Below, piece after piece: positions 1 to 8,050 of a DNA stretch of 31,079 nt. Below the pieces are notes generated by a model. It was not told the origin of the DNA. It saw only the letters and a program-made list of their open reading frames with translations, and made no database searches. Numbering within the stretch: position 1 is the first letter of the stretch; each line of letters begins with the position of its first letter. The translations under genes and the position numbers were made by a program. The DNA comes from Acholeplasmataceae bacterium UBA6235. GTDB taxonomy: Bacteria > Bacillota_I > Bacilli_A > Acholeplasmatales > UBA5453. The stretch spans positions 11,576 through 42,654 of the forward strand of contig DJWH01000067.1 in assembly GCA_002441525.1 (NCBI GenBank), in the 5' to 3' direction.

Positions 1-558
1 GGTTCGATTTTGATTGATGGTAAATCGATTGAGGCTTATAAAATCGAAGATATTCGTAATCTGGTCGGTTATGTACCTCAATCTCATATCTTATTTAGAC
101 GCAGCGTCGATGAAAACATTCTGATTGGTAAGCCAAACGCAACCTCCCAAATGTTGGATAAAGCCGTCAAACTGGCTGATTTCGAAAAAGACTTGATGTT
201 CCTGCATGATGGTTTGCATACGATGGTTGGGGAGTCTGGTGTGAGCTTGTCGGGTGGTCAAAAACAACGCTTGTCTATTGCGAGAGCATTGATCAAAGAC
301 CCCGAGATTTTGATTTTGGATGATTCACTCTCCGCAGTGGATGCGAAAACAGAAGATAATATCATCAATCACTTGAAAGAGTTCCGCAAAGGTAAAACCA
401 ATATCATTGTCGCCCACCGGTTTTCAGCGATTCACGACGCCGATGTTATTTTGGTGTTAGAATCCGGACAAATCACACCACGTGGTACACACCATGAATT
501 GATTCGACAAGAGGGTTGGTATAAAACCCAATTCATCGAACAAATGACCATGAGGTAA
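1..558 (+). CDS. ABC exporter half-transporter, C-terminal ATPase part (5' end cut by window)
   Basis: The reading frame is open from base 1, so the gene starts upstream; an internal ATG at base 10 is not the real start. What is visible is the second half of an ABC ATPase domain: Q-loop (VPQSHILF), signature LSGGQKQR, Walker B ILILDDSLSAVD, D-loop and switch His (VAHR). The residue after the Walker B Asp, normally the catalytic Glu, is Asp (codon 322-324). That is the hallmark of the degenerate half of heterodimeric exporters such as Bacillus BmrC. The next half-transporter gene begins 6 bases after the stop, so the two are presumably co-transcribed and form one heterodimeric pump in the cytoplasmic membrane. 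The substrate cannot be read from sequence; drug or lipid export is typical. Confidence in the family is high; transmembrane region and Walker A lie outside the window. Confidence 0.93.
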   Translation, partial: GSILIDGKSIEAYKIEDIRNLVGYVPQSHILFRRSVDENILIGKPNATSQMLDKAVKLADFEKDLMFLHDGLHTMVGESGVSLSGGQKQRLSIARALIKDPEILILDDSLSAVDAKTEDNIINHLKEFRKGKTNIIVAHRFSAIHDADVILVLESGQITPRGTHHELIRQEGWYKTQFIEQMTMR

Positions 559-564
559 CCACAA

Positions 565-2550
565 ATGAAAACCATGAGAAAAGTTTGGCGTTATATCGCC
601 AAGTATAAAAAATATTTAACCATCAGCATTTCAGCGATGATTGTGGTTCAGGTGTTGGGGTTATTCGCACCCCTCATCGTAAAATCGATTTTGGATGATT
701 ATTTAACTGGCATTGAACGACCTTGGTATGAAACTTTAGATACCAGTGGGGTTGCCTATCATGGGAAATACTATGCCCAAGAGACCCCCAATGAGGATGT
801 CATTTCCATCATCATTTATCAGGGTAAATATTACGCTGTGATGGATGTGGTTGAAATGGGTACGAAGACCGTCAATGGATCACAGTTAACCGTTCAAAAC
901 AACCAAGGTGATGTCTTTATTTATGACATTACCTTGTTATCGAAAACCGAGGTTATCGGATTTTATCAGCCATTCATCCATCCAATCATCCTATTGTTGA
1001 TTTTATTGATTGCACGATTCTTTTTACAAATTCTATTTACTTACATTCAGCGAATATCGACGATGATGATCAACGTCAATATTGTTAGAGATGCCCGTCT
1101 TGACGCCATCAAGTCGCTTCAAAAGATGCCGATGAATTATTTTGAAAAAGAACCAGCAGGGAAAATCGCCAACCGCATCATCAACGATGTGGGTGGGATG
1201 ATGAACTTGTTTTCGACCATCATGAACCTATTGGTCAACGCCACCATGGCGATCGTGTTTGCGTACATCGGGATGTTCTATTTGGATGCGCGTTTGGCAT
1301 TATTCACCTTTGTTATTTTCCCATTTGTATACATTTGGTTGAGATACTTCATCAAGAAACTCAATACCATCGCGGTTAAAGTCAATGAGCAAAATTCGAT
1401 GATTACAGCCAATCTAAATGAGATTATCAATGGTATTTCCGTATTACAAATATTCAACTTTGAAGAACAAACGTCGGAAAAATTCAATCAACTCTCTGAA
1501 GATTTCCTAAAAGAAAAATTGAAGGAAACCAAACTTCACTTATCGATTGGTTGGAACATGATTCGTTTGATAGGTCAACTCGTGACCGCATTTGTCATTT
1601 TGTATTTTGGTGTATCGTATTTCAATGTGGCAGGATTTGTCGTGACCGCAGGGGTCATCTATGCTTATAACGACTATTTATCGCGGTTGATTGAACCTGT
1701 CGGTACGCTATTTAGAGAAATTGGGAACTTACAACACGCCATTGTTCGAACCGAACGCTTATTTGTCATCATCGATGGTGAACAAGAGGATGGGGATTTT
1801 CATCCGATTGATCGTTATCAAGGTAAAATTGTCTTTGATAATGTTTGGTTTTCCTACGAAAAGAATAATCCCGTCCTAAAGGGGATAGATTTAAACATTG
1901 AACCAGGTCAAATGGTTGGTTTGGTTGGACACACAGGCTCGGGCAAAACCTCACTGATGAGTTTATTGTTAAGATTCTATGACATCAAACCAGATGATAT
2001 GGGCAGCATTTACATCGATGGTGAAGACATCAAAACTTATACCAAACGTACCTATCGACAACATATTGGAATCATTTTACAAGATCCAGTCTTATTCAAA
2101 GGGACCATCGCTGACAATATACGCTTTGGTGAAGATATTGCTGATGAAGCCATTGAACGTATTTTAAGAGAAATCGGTGGCGACAAGTTATTAGACAAAC
2201 TTGAAGACGGTATCCATTCTAAAGTATCTAGACAAGGCAGCAACTTTTCGGTTGGCGAAAAACAAATCATTTCGTTTGCGAGAGCGGTTGTTCACAACCC
2301 TTCGATCCTTGTGATGGATGAAGCGACTGCGAATATCGACACAGAAACCGAAGTGATGATCCAACAAGCGTTAAATAAAGTTAAAGTGGGGAGAACCACC
2401 ATTGTCATAGCACACCGATTGTCTACGATTAAAAATGCGGATAAGATTGTTGTCCTTGAAAAGGGTATTAAAGTAGAAGAGGGCACCCATACCGCTTTAC
2501 TCGAAAAAAATGGGGTTTACGCCAATATTTATCGTTCTCAAATCAAATGA
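565..2550 (+). CDS. ABC exporter half-transporter with large extracytoplasmic insert (BmrD-like)
   Basis: A complete 661-residue half-transporter, membrane domain followed by ATPase. TM1 is at about residues 15-40. It is followed by a roughly 90-residue hydrophilic insert (about 45-135) before TM2, which lengthens the protein beyond the usual 580 residues; Bacillus BmrD (YheH) has such an insert, which sits outside the cell. The ATPase has Walker A GHTGSGKTS (about 455-463), Q-loop (LQDPVLF), and Walker B LVMDEATANID with the canonical catalytic Glu. Its signature is FSVGE (561-565) instead of LSGGQ. In heterodimers the degenerate site is built from Walker A/B of one chain and the signature of the other. 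The Asp in the upstream partner and the altered signature here therefore fall on the same composite site, which strongly supports a heterodimer. ATG at 565 is preceded by the stop of the partner gene. Substrate unknown. Confidence 0.95.
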   Translation: MKTMRKVWRYIAKYKKYLTISISAMIVVQVLGLFAPLIVKSILDDYLTGIERPWYETLDTSGVAYHGKYYAQETPNEDVISIIIYQGKYYAVMDVVEMGTKTVNGSQLTVQNNQGDVFIYDITLLSKTEVIGFYQPFIHPIILLLILLIARFFLQILFTYIQRISTMMINVNIVRDARLDAIKSLQKMPMNYFEKEPAGKIANRIINDVGGMMNLFSTIMNLLVNATMAIVFAYIGMFYLDARLALFTFVIFPFVYIWLRYFIKKLNTIAVKVNEQNSMITANLNEIINGISVLQIFNFEEQTSEKFNQLSEDFLKEKLKETKLHLSIGWNMIRLIGQLVTAFVILYFGVSYFNVAGFVVTAGVIYAYNDYLSRLIEPVGTLFREIGNLQHAIVRTERLFVIIDGEQEDGDFHPIDRYQGKIVFDNVWFSYEKNNPVLKGIDLNIEPGQMVGLVGHTGSGKTSLMSLLLRFYDIKPDDMGSIYIDGEDIKTYTKRTYRQHIGIILQDPVLFKGTIADNIRFGEDIADEAIERILREIGGDKLLDKLEDGIHSKVSRQGSNFSVGEKQIISFARAVVHNPSILVMDEATANIDTETEVMIQQALNKVKVGRTTIVIAHRLSTIKNADKIVVLEKGIKVEEGTHTALLEKNGVYANIYRSQIK

Positions 2551-2568
2551 TGTAAACGTTACATAGAT

Positions 2569-2594
2569 AACCGTCTATTTATAGGCGGTTTTTT
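2569..2594 (+). terminator. Rho-independent terminator after the ABC exporter genes
   Basis: Arms AACCGTCT (2569-2576) and AGGCGGTT (2583-2590), with one G-U pair, enclose a 6-base loop and are followed by a T run (2589-2594). It lies 19 bases after the exporter stop and just before the next promoter. Confidence 0.85.
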
Positions 2595-2597
2595 ATA

Positions 2598-2626
2598 TTG
2601 ACATTTTCCTTTATAAGGAATATAAT
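2598..2626 (+). promoter_or_regulatory. Consensus sigma-A promoter of the CoADR-fusion gene
   Basis: TTGACA (2598-2603) and TATAAT (2621-2626) are both exact consensus hexamers with a 17-base spacer. A GGAGGG ribosome-binding site (2635-2640) follows, 7 bases before ATG 2648. The mRNA leader is therefore very short (about 15 bases). A perfect promoter next to a strong RBS predicts high, largely constitutive expression. No operator is visible. Confidence 0.9.
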
Positions 2627-2647
2627 AAAAATTTGGAGGGATACGTT

Positions 2648-5104
2648 ATGTCTAATAAAATTATTATCATTGGTGGTGTCGCCGGCGGCGCTACCACAGC
2701 AGCTAGATTGCGTAGACTCGATGAATTTGCCGATATCGTCCTTTTAGAACGTGGCGAGTACATCAGTTTCGCAAACTGTGGTTTACCTTATCATGTTGGG
2801 GGTGTCATTGAATCGAGAGATGCCTTGGTCGTTCAAACCGTTACCGACATGAAAAATAAATTCAATATCGATGTGAGAAACTTCAGTGAAGCCATCAAAA
2901 TCGATACGAATTCAAAAGTTGTACAAATCAAAGATCTTAAAACCGGTAAAGTCTATACAGAAACCTACGATAAAGTGGTTTTATCAACAGGTTCTGTACC
3001 AGTTAAACCGAGAATTCCAGGGATTGAAGAAGCCAAAACATTATTCACACTTCGTAACATTCCAGATATGGATCAAATCATCGCTTACATAAATAGCGAA
3101 AAACCAAAACACGCAACCGTCATTGGTGGTGGGTTCATTGGTATTGAAATGATGGAAAACCTGCATCATTTAGGATTAAAAGTATCGTTGGTTGAAATGG
3201 CACCACAAGTGATGGGCATGTTCGATTATGAAATGGCTCAAATCATCCACCAAAACATTGCGAATCAAGGGGTTGAACTCATTTTAAATGATGGTGTGAA
3301 ATCTTTTGATCAACAAGGTAAGCAAATCACTTTATCCTCAGGTAAAGTCATCAATACCGATTTAATCATTTTCGCGATTGGCGTTCGTCCAGACAATGCG
3401 CTCGCAAAAGAGGCTGGATTGGCATTATCTGACCGCGGGTCTGTCAAAGTCAATGAGTATATGTTGACATCTAATCCAGATATTTACGCGATTGGTGATG
3501 TTGTTGAAGTACCTAACCGTGTTTCAAATCAAATGATGATGGCCGCACTTGCTGGTCCTGCAAACCGTCAAGGCCGTATTGTTGCGAACCACATTTGTGG
3601 CATTCAAGAAACTTATCAAGGCACATTAGCAACCTCAGCTGCTAAAATCTTTGACCAAACCGTTTCATCCACGGGTCTCAATGAAAAACAAGTGAAGAAC
3701 CTCGGTTGGAACTTTAAAGTATTACACATTCACCCAAGCAATCATGCGTCTTATTACCCGGGTTCGGAACCGATTTCGTTAAAAGTCATTTTTAACCCTG
3801 AAACCGAAGAAATATACGGGGCTCAAGCGATTGGTGGCGATGGTGTAGACAAACGTATCGACGTTTTAGCAACCGCCATTTTCGCGAAAGTAAAAATCAC
3901 GGACCTCAAAAACATCGATTTGGCTTATGCACCACCGTATTCATCCGCTAAAGACCCAGTCAACATGGTTGGTTATGTCGCAGAAAATATGATTAAGGGC
4001 TTGACCAAAGTCGTTACATGGCATGAAATTCAAGAATTGGCTGCTAAAGGGGCTTATATTTTGGATATTCGTGAAAATGCTGAAGTTCTCATCAATTATT
4101 TATCCGGTTCGGTCCATGTGCCACTCTCTGAGTTACGTTCCCGTTTAGGAGAATTACCAAAAACAGAAACCATTTATGTTTACTGTCAAGTCGGTACCCG
4201 TGGATATACAGCACAACGCATCTTATCACAACACGGATTTAACGCCATTAACTTAGATGGTGGATTCAAATCATTCTCATGCGTATTTGATGCTAATGGT
4301 AGTGAAGTTTGTTTCTTCCCGGTCAATGAATTGGGCGATCCTGTATCAAAACCAGTGGTTGAAGAAACCCCAGTATCCAATAAGAGTGTGGTTGTCGTGG
4401 ATGCTTGTGGCCTACAATGTCCTGGCCCAATCATGAAAGTATATCAAACCATGGAAGGGATGCAACCAGGGGAAATGCTTGAAGTGAAAGCATCTGACCC
4501 AGGTTTCATGAAAGACATTCAAACATGGGCGACTAAGACTGGTAACACCTTGGTTAATATTGCGAAAGAAAATAAAACCATCACTGCAAAACTTCAAAAA
4601 GGCAAACCGGTGAAAGCAGAAAAAGAAGATCCGAAAAATGGATCGACCATCGTCGTATTCTCTGAAGATTTAGATAAAGCCATCGCCGCATTCATCATTG
4701 CGACTGGAGCTAAATCGATGGGTAAAGATGTCTCCTTATTCTTCACCTTCTGGGGATTAAATATCCTACGTAAGCCAAAACATGTACGTGTTAAGAAATC
4801 ATTCATTGAAAAGATGTTTGGCTTTATGATGCCAAAAGGCACTGAAAAATTACCAATTTCCAAGATGAATATGCTTGGCATGGGTCCAAAAATGATTCGT
4901 TATATCATGAAGAAGAAAAACGTGGATTCGTTACAAACCTTGATGAACAATGCGATGTCCATGGGTGTTAAGATTACAGCTTGCGCCATGTCGATGGATA
5001 TCATGGGTATTAAAAAAGAAGAACTCATTGATGGCATCGAAATTGCAGGTGTCGCAACCTATTTAGGCGATACCCAATCATCCAATCATAACTTATTCAT
5101 ATAA
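2648..5104 (+). CDS. Four-domain FAD oxidoreductase-rhodanese-TusA-DsrE fusion (CoA-disulfide reductase type)
   Basis: 818 residues. The start is ATG 2648, 7 bases after GGAGGG; an in-frame TTG at 2633 overlaps that RBS and is rejected. Domains in order: (1) FAD/NAD(P)H disulfide reductase, about 1-445, with an N-terminal dinucleotide-binding Gly motif (about 9-14), the single redox Cys44 in SFANCGLPY as in CoA-disulfide/persulfide reductases, and a second dinucleotide motif near 160; (2) rhodanese, about 455-550, active Cys513 in CQVGTRG; (3) TusA-type sulfur carrier, about 575-650, Cys591 in the CPGP motif; (4) DsrE-like domain, about 660-818, with Cys779 in ACAMSMD. All four catalytic or carrier cysteines are present. 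The family reduces CoA disulfides or persulfides and handles sulfane sulfur, so sulfur could pass rhodanese to TusA to DsrE within one chain (inference). The gene stands alone, between an exporter and a redox-pump operon read from the other strand. Confidence 0.93.
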   Translation: MSNKIIIIGGVAGGATTAARLRRLDEFADIVLLERGEYISFANCGLPYHVGGVIESRDALVVQTVTDMKNKFNIDVRNFSEAIKIDTNSKVVQIKDLKTGKVYTETYDKVVLSTGSVPVKPRIPGIEEAKTLFTLRNIPDMDQIIAYINSEKPKHATVIGGGFIGIEMMENLHHLGLKVSLVEMAPQVMGMFDYEMAQIIHQNIANQGVELILNDGVKSFDQQGKQITLSSGKVINTDLIIFAIGVRPDNALAKEAGLALSDRGSVKVNEYMLTSNPDIYAIGDVVEVPNRVSNQMMMAALAGPANRQGRIVANHICGIQETYQGTLATSAAKIFDQTVSSTGLNEKQVKNLGWNFKVLHIHPSNHASYYPGSEPISLKVIFNPETEEIYGAQAIGGDGVDKRIDVLATAIFAKVKITDLKNIDLAYAPPYSSAKDPVNMVGYVAENMIKGLTKVVTWHEIQELAAKGAYILDIRENAEVLINYLSGSVHVPLSELRSRLGELPKTETIYVYCQVGTRGYTAQRILSQHGFNAINLDGGFKSFSCVFDANGSEVCFFPVNELGDPVSKPVVEETPVSNKSVVVVDACGLQCPGPIMKVYQTMEGMQPGEMLEVKASDPGFMKDIQTWATKTGNTLVNIAKENKTITAKLQKGKPVKAEKEDPKNGSTIVVFSEDLDKAIAAFIIATGAKSMGKDVSLFFTFWGLNILRKPKHVRVKKSFIEKMFGFMMPKGTEKLPISKMNMLGMGPKMIRYIMKKKNVDSLQTLMNNAMSMGVKITACAMSMDIMGIKKEELIDGIEIAGVATYLGDTQSSNHNLFI

Positions 5105-5110
5105 GAAGAA

Positions 5111-5138
5111 AAAACGTCATTCCGCGGAATGACGTTTT
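5111..5138. terminator. Bidirectional terminator between convergent CoADR-fusion and nqrF genes
   Basis: A perfect 28-base inverted repeat: AAAACGTCATTCC at the left, GGAATGACGTTTT at the right, centre CG. Adenines flank one side and thymines the other, so it can terminate transcription in both directions. It starts 6 bases after the plus-strand stop and ends 7 bases before the minus-strand stop. Confidence 0.92.
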
Positions 5139-5145
5139 CATTTTC

Positions 5146-6228
5146 TTATGAGAATTTATCGTAAAAGACATTGTGTTGTTTGATTTCGTGCTTGTTCAAA
5201 ACTTTGATACACGCATTGATCATGCCTGGTGAACCACACAAATAAGCTTCAGCTTCAGTCAAGTCACCGGTCAAACGGTCAACCACATCCGTGATCAAAC
5301 CCGTTTCACCTTGCCAATGGTCTTCTGGCAGTGGTTCAGACAACGCAGGGATATATTCGAAATTTGGGAATTCCTTTTGAAGTGCGTCGAACTCTTCAGT
5401 CATATACAAATCGCGTTTCGATTTTGCACCAAAGAAATATTTGACTTTACGGTTCATACCACGGTCTTTTAAGTAGTACAAAATACTTCTGATCGGAGCC
5501 TTTCCAGAACCACCAGCGATACAAATCATATCGCGATTGGATTGTTCTTGAAGGTAGAAATCACCAAATGGACCTGTTAAAGTGATCTTATCCCCTACTT
5601 GAAGGGCTTTGTGCACAAACGTAGTCGCTTTTCCATTTGGAACTTGGCGAATGATGAGTTCGATTTCTTCAGGATTGGCTGGATTGGATGCGATAGAATA
5701 AGCACGAATGACATCAATGCCGGGAACGACAATTTGTGCAAATTGACCCGGTTTAAAATTCATCACTTTTGGATTCAATAGTTTAAATTTAACCAATTTG
5801 ATGTCATAGGTTTGATCCGTAATAGAAACCACTTTGGTTTTATAGGATTTCGCATTGAGCAATTGCTTCGGGATTTCGATCTTCATGTCGTCCTTGACTT
5901 TGACTTGACAGGATAATCTCACGCCATTTTCTTTTTCAACCGGTGAAAGGAATGGTAATTCGGTGGGTTTAACTTCACCACCACCCTCAATTAAACGGAA
6001 TTTACACGTACCACAGGTGGCTTTTCCACCACAAGCGGACGGTAAATAAATCTTTTGTTCTGATAATGTATTTAAAACGGTATCCTCATTTTTAACGGGC
6101 ACGATGATTTCATCGTTGATCATAAGGATTTTTTCTTTACCGCCACCGAGTAACTTATCGACAACGATGAGTAATAGGGTAATGACGATCAATACCCCAA
6201 CTAATATGATTGGTACAAATATGTTCAT
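5146..6228 (-). CDS. nqrF: NADH-oxidising flavoprotein subunit F of Na+-NQR-type complex
   Basis: About 360 residues. It is the electron-entry subunit: oxidises NADH and passes electrons through FAD and a 2Fe-2S cluster to the membrane subunits. One N-terminal TM helix (about 3-25) is followed by a plant-type ferredoxin domain with cluster ligands Cys66, Cys72, Cys75 and Cys107 (CGGKATCGTC then LSC). Next come FAD binding (RAYSIAS) and NAD binding (GGSGKAPIRS; C-terminal CGSPGM). Two adjacent ATGs exist (6231, 6228). AGGAGG at 6235-6240 is 3 bases from the first and 6 from the second, so 6228 is chosen. This RBS overlaps the nqrE stop. Last gene of the operon, ending at a bidirectional terminator. 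Somewhat shorter than the roughly 400 residues typical of NqrF. A clear NqrF in place of RnfB argues for an Nqr-type complex. Confidence 0.93.
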   Translation of the reverse strand: MNIFVPIILVGVLIVITLLLIVVDKLLGGGKEKILMINDEIIVPVKNEDTVLNTLSEQKIYLPSACGGKATCGTCKFRLIEGGGEVKPTELPFLSPVEKENGVRLSCQVKVKDDMKIEIPKQLLNAKSYKTKVVSITDQTYDIKLVKFKLLNPKVMNFKPGQFAQIVVPGIDVIRAYSIASNPANPEEIELIIRQVPNGKATTFVHKALQVGDKITLTGPFGDFYLQEQSNRDMICIAGGSGKAPIRSILYYLKDRGMNRKVKYFFGAKSKRDLYMTEEFDALQKEFPNFEYIPALSEPLPEDHWQGETGLITDVVDRLTGDLTEAEAYLCGSPGMINACIKVLNKHEIKQHNVFYDKFS

Positions 6229-6238
6229 CATGATCCTC

Positions 6239-6820
6239 CTATATGCTTGCCAAGCCAGTTAAACCGATGAATGCCAGCGCTAGGATACCCAATAAGACAA
6301 ACACAATGCCTTTACCTTTAAGCCCTTTTGGCACATCAGAATACTTCGCCATTTTTTCTCTTAATCCGGCAATCAACACGATGGCTAACATCCAACCTAA
6401 AGAAGAACCAAAGGAGAAGACCGCTGTTTCACTAAAGGTATATTCGCGGTTCACAAAGAAGAGCGAAACCGCCAAGACCACACAGTTTACGGTGATCAGT
6501 GGTAAGAAAATACCAAATGCATTGTATAGTTTAGGGACAAATTTTTCCATCAGTAATTCAAGGATTTGAACGGTAGCCGCGATGGTGATGATAAACACCA
6601 ATAACGCCAAACTGGTGGTTTCGGTTTGTTTCAACAATTGGTAGATTGGATAATTGATGATCCCTGTTAAGGTGACGACCAAAACAACCGCAATCCCCAT
6701 GCCTTTTGCATTTTTAACGCTGGTAGATATCGCAATCAACGGACACATCCCTAAGATATAAACCAAAGCGATGTTGTGATTTAAGATGGTTGCGAAAAAC
6801 AGTTCAATGAGTCTGTCCAT
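6239..6820 (-). CDS. nqrE: Na+-NQR subunit E / Rnf subunit A-like membrane protein
   Basis: 193 residues, hydrophobic throughout, six predicted TM helices, the usual size for NqrE/RnfA. It pairs with NqrD/RnfE as inverted-topology homologues that hold a membrane-embedded iron-sulfur cluster. The two conserved Cys are present: Cys26 in GMCPLIA and Cys113 in TVNCVVLA. The start lies 3 bases after the nqrD stop and the stop overlaps the nqrF RBS, so translation is probably coupled. Family assignment is secure. The Nqr name is preferred because of the adjacent NqrF and the B-C-D-E-F order, but the sequence alone does not separate NqrE from RnfA. Confidence 0.92.
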   Translation of the reverse strand: MDRLIELFFATILNHNIALVYILGMCPLIAISTSVKNAKGMGIAVVLVVTLTGIINYPIYQLLKQTETTSLALLVFIITIAATVQILELLMEKFVPKLYNAFGIFLPLITVNCVVLAVSLFFVNREYTFSETAVFSFGSSLGWMLAIVLIAGLREKMAKYSDVPKGLKGKGIVFVLLGILALAFIGLTGLASI

Positions 6821-6823
6821 CGA

Positions 6824-7450
6824 TTACGCCTCACTTTCATAAAACTTCAGCCATTCACGAATGCCCCAAATAAATAAAGCAATCACGAAGAAGCCGCCAG
6901 GTGCTAAAGCCATGATCGACCAATTGGTAAAGGACGCGGGCATGACTCTAAATCCTAAAATGGTACCAAATGCTAGAGATTCACGAATAATAGAAACGAC
7001 CACCAAGACAAAGGTATAACCCATACCAGCGGCGAACCCATCCACAAGTGAATATTTCACTGGGTTTTTCACTGCGTAGGCTTCAGCACGACCCATAACG
7101 ATACAGTTGGTGATGATTAAGCCTACATAAGCACCGAGTTGTGCAGCGATGTTTGGGAAATATGCCTCAAGTGTCATTTGAACCAAGATAACAAAGGTAG
7201 AAATGACCACCATGTAAGTAACCATTCTCAATTTGCCTGGAATCAATTTGCGCAAAGCAGAAATGAAGGCAGAAGACGCCATGACAACGAATGTCACGCC
7301 TAATCCCATCGCGATCGCATTTTCAACTTTGTTCGATACCGCTAAGGAAGAACAAATCCCCAAAACAGTAACAACTATCGGGTTATTGACGGAAATACCG
7401 TCTTTTAGGATATTAAACCACTTTTTATATTTAAGTCGAATGAGTTTCAT
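6824..7450 (-). CDS. nqrD: Na+-NQR subunit D / Rnf subunit E-like membrane protein
   Basis: 208 residues, multi-spanning. Conserved Cys33 (VLGICSSLAVS) and Cys116 (ITNCIVMGRAEA) are the counterparts of the NqrE cysteines and complete the four-Cys set of the intramembrane iron-sulfur centre. The motif NCIVMGRAEAYA is typical of NqrD/RnfE. It has a short hydrophilic N-terminus (about 20 residues, Lys-rich). It begins 3 bases after the nqrC stop and ends 3 bases before nqrE. Same operon and role as its neighbours: a core electron/ion-translocating module in the cytoplasmic membrane. Confidence 0.92.
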   Translation of the reverse strand: MKLIRLKYKKWFNILKDGISVNNPIVVTVLGICSSLAVSNKVENAIAMGLGVTFVVMASSAFISALRKLIPGKLRMVTYMVVISTFVILVQMTLEAYFPNIAAQLGAYVGLIITNCIVMGRAEAYAVKNPVKYSLVDGFAAGMGYTFVLVVVSIIRESLAFGTILGFRVMPASFTNWSIMALAPGGFFVIALFIWGIREWLKFYESEA

Positions 7451-7453
7451 AGT

Positions 7454-8050
7454 TTACACCCCCACGACATCCCATTTAGCTTTGTTAGCTGCATAGGTTG
7501 TATTTAGGATTTCCATAAATTTTTCAGAGGTTCTCGTGCCACCTGTGATGGCATCCACTTCATTAACCAAATTGTCTTCCTGACCATGTCGGATAATGAT
7601 GTAAGGAGAAGCGGTTGCGAAAACGACGCCTTGATAAGTATCTAAATACCATCGCTCAGCCACAATACCACCCAAACCAGGGGTTTCGGATTGTTCAAGA
7701 ATACTGATGTTCACGACAGTTCTAAAATCACTTTCAAATGTGATAACCCCACGAATGGTTCCCCATACCCCACCACCTGAAAAGATGTAGGAGATTTGGC
7801 CTGTGCGATTGTCAATGTAAAAGGTATCTTCACCCTCATACTGAATCACTTGGATTTCATCTTCAAAAACGTCATGTATATTGTTTAAGTTATAGCCAAT
7901 ATCATAGGCATCCAAAATGGCTGATTTAAGGCTCGCTTCTTTGTTTAAAGCGATGCGGTCTTTGGTGAGTAAATCCATACCGACCAATAACCCTGAAGTC
8001 ACACCACCTAAGATGATGACGAATAATAACATACGGATGTATTGTTTCAC
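7454..8050 (-). CDS. nqrC: Na+-NQR subunit C / Rnf subunit G, covalent FMN-binding
   Basis: 198 residues: one N-terminal TM helix (about 6-27), then a soluble extracytoplasmic FMN-binding domain. The flavinylation motif TGGT (169-172, within DAITGGTRTS) offers Thr172 for phosphoester-linked FMN, attached in this family by the flavin transferase ApbE; no apbE gene lies in the window. Other family marks are SGGGVWGTIRG (91-101) and SETPGLGG (121-128). Slightly shorter than proteobacterial NqrC. Its ATG overlaps the nqrB stop by 4 bases (ATGA), so the two are translationally coupled. Confidence 0.93.
   Translation of the reverse strand: MKQYIRMLLFVIILGGVTSGLLVGMDLLTKDRIALNKEASLKSAILDAYDIGYNLNNIHDVFEDEIQVIQYEGEDTFYIDNRTGQISYIFSGGGVWGTIRGVITFESDFRTVVNISILEQSETPGLGGIVAERWYLDTYQGVVFATASPYIIIRHGQEDNLVNEVDAITGGTRTSEKFMEILNTTYAANKAKWDVVGV

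Noticed and set aside
2550..2564. cre-like inverted repeat (ATGTAA-ACG-TTACAT) right after the exporter stop
   Set aside because: Spacing is one base short of the cre consensus, and it lies downstream of the genes before a terminator, where a promoter operator makes no sense.
3766..3778. GGAACCGATTTCG, partial operator look-alike
   Set aside because: Inside the CoADR-fusion gene and missing bases of both half-sites.
5111..5138. 28-base perfect palindrome considered as an operator or recombination site
   Set aside because: Its A/T flanks and place between two convergent stop codons explain it fully as a bidirectional terminator.
6243..6569. 108-codon plus-strand open frame opposite nqrE
   Set aside because: Mirror of a well-supported membrane protein gene, without RBS or promoter.
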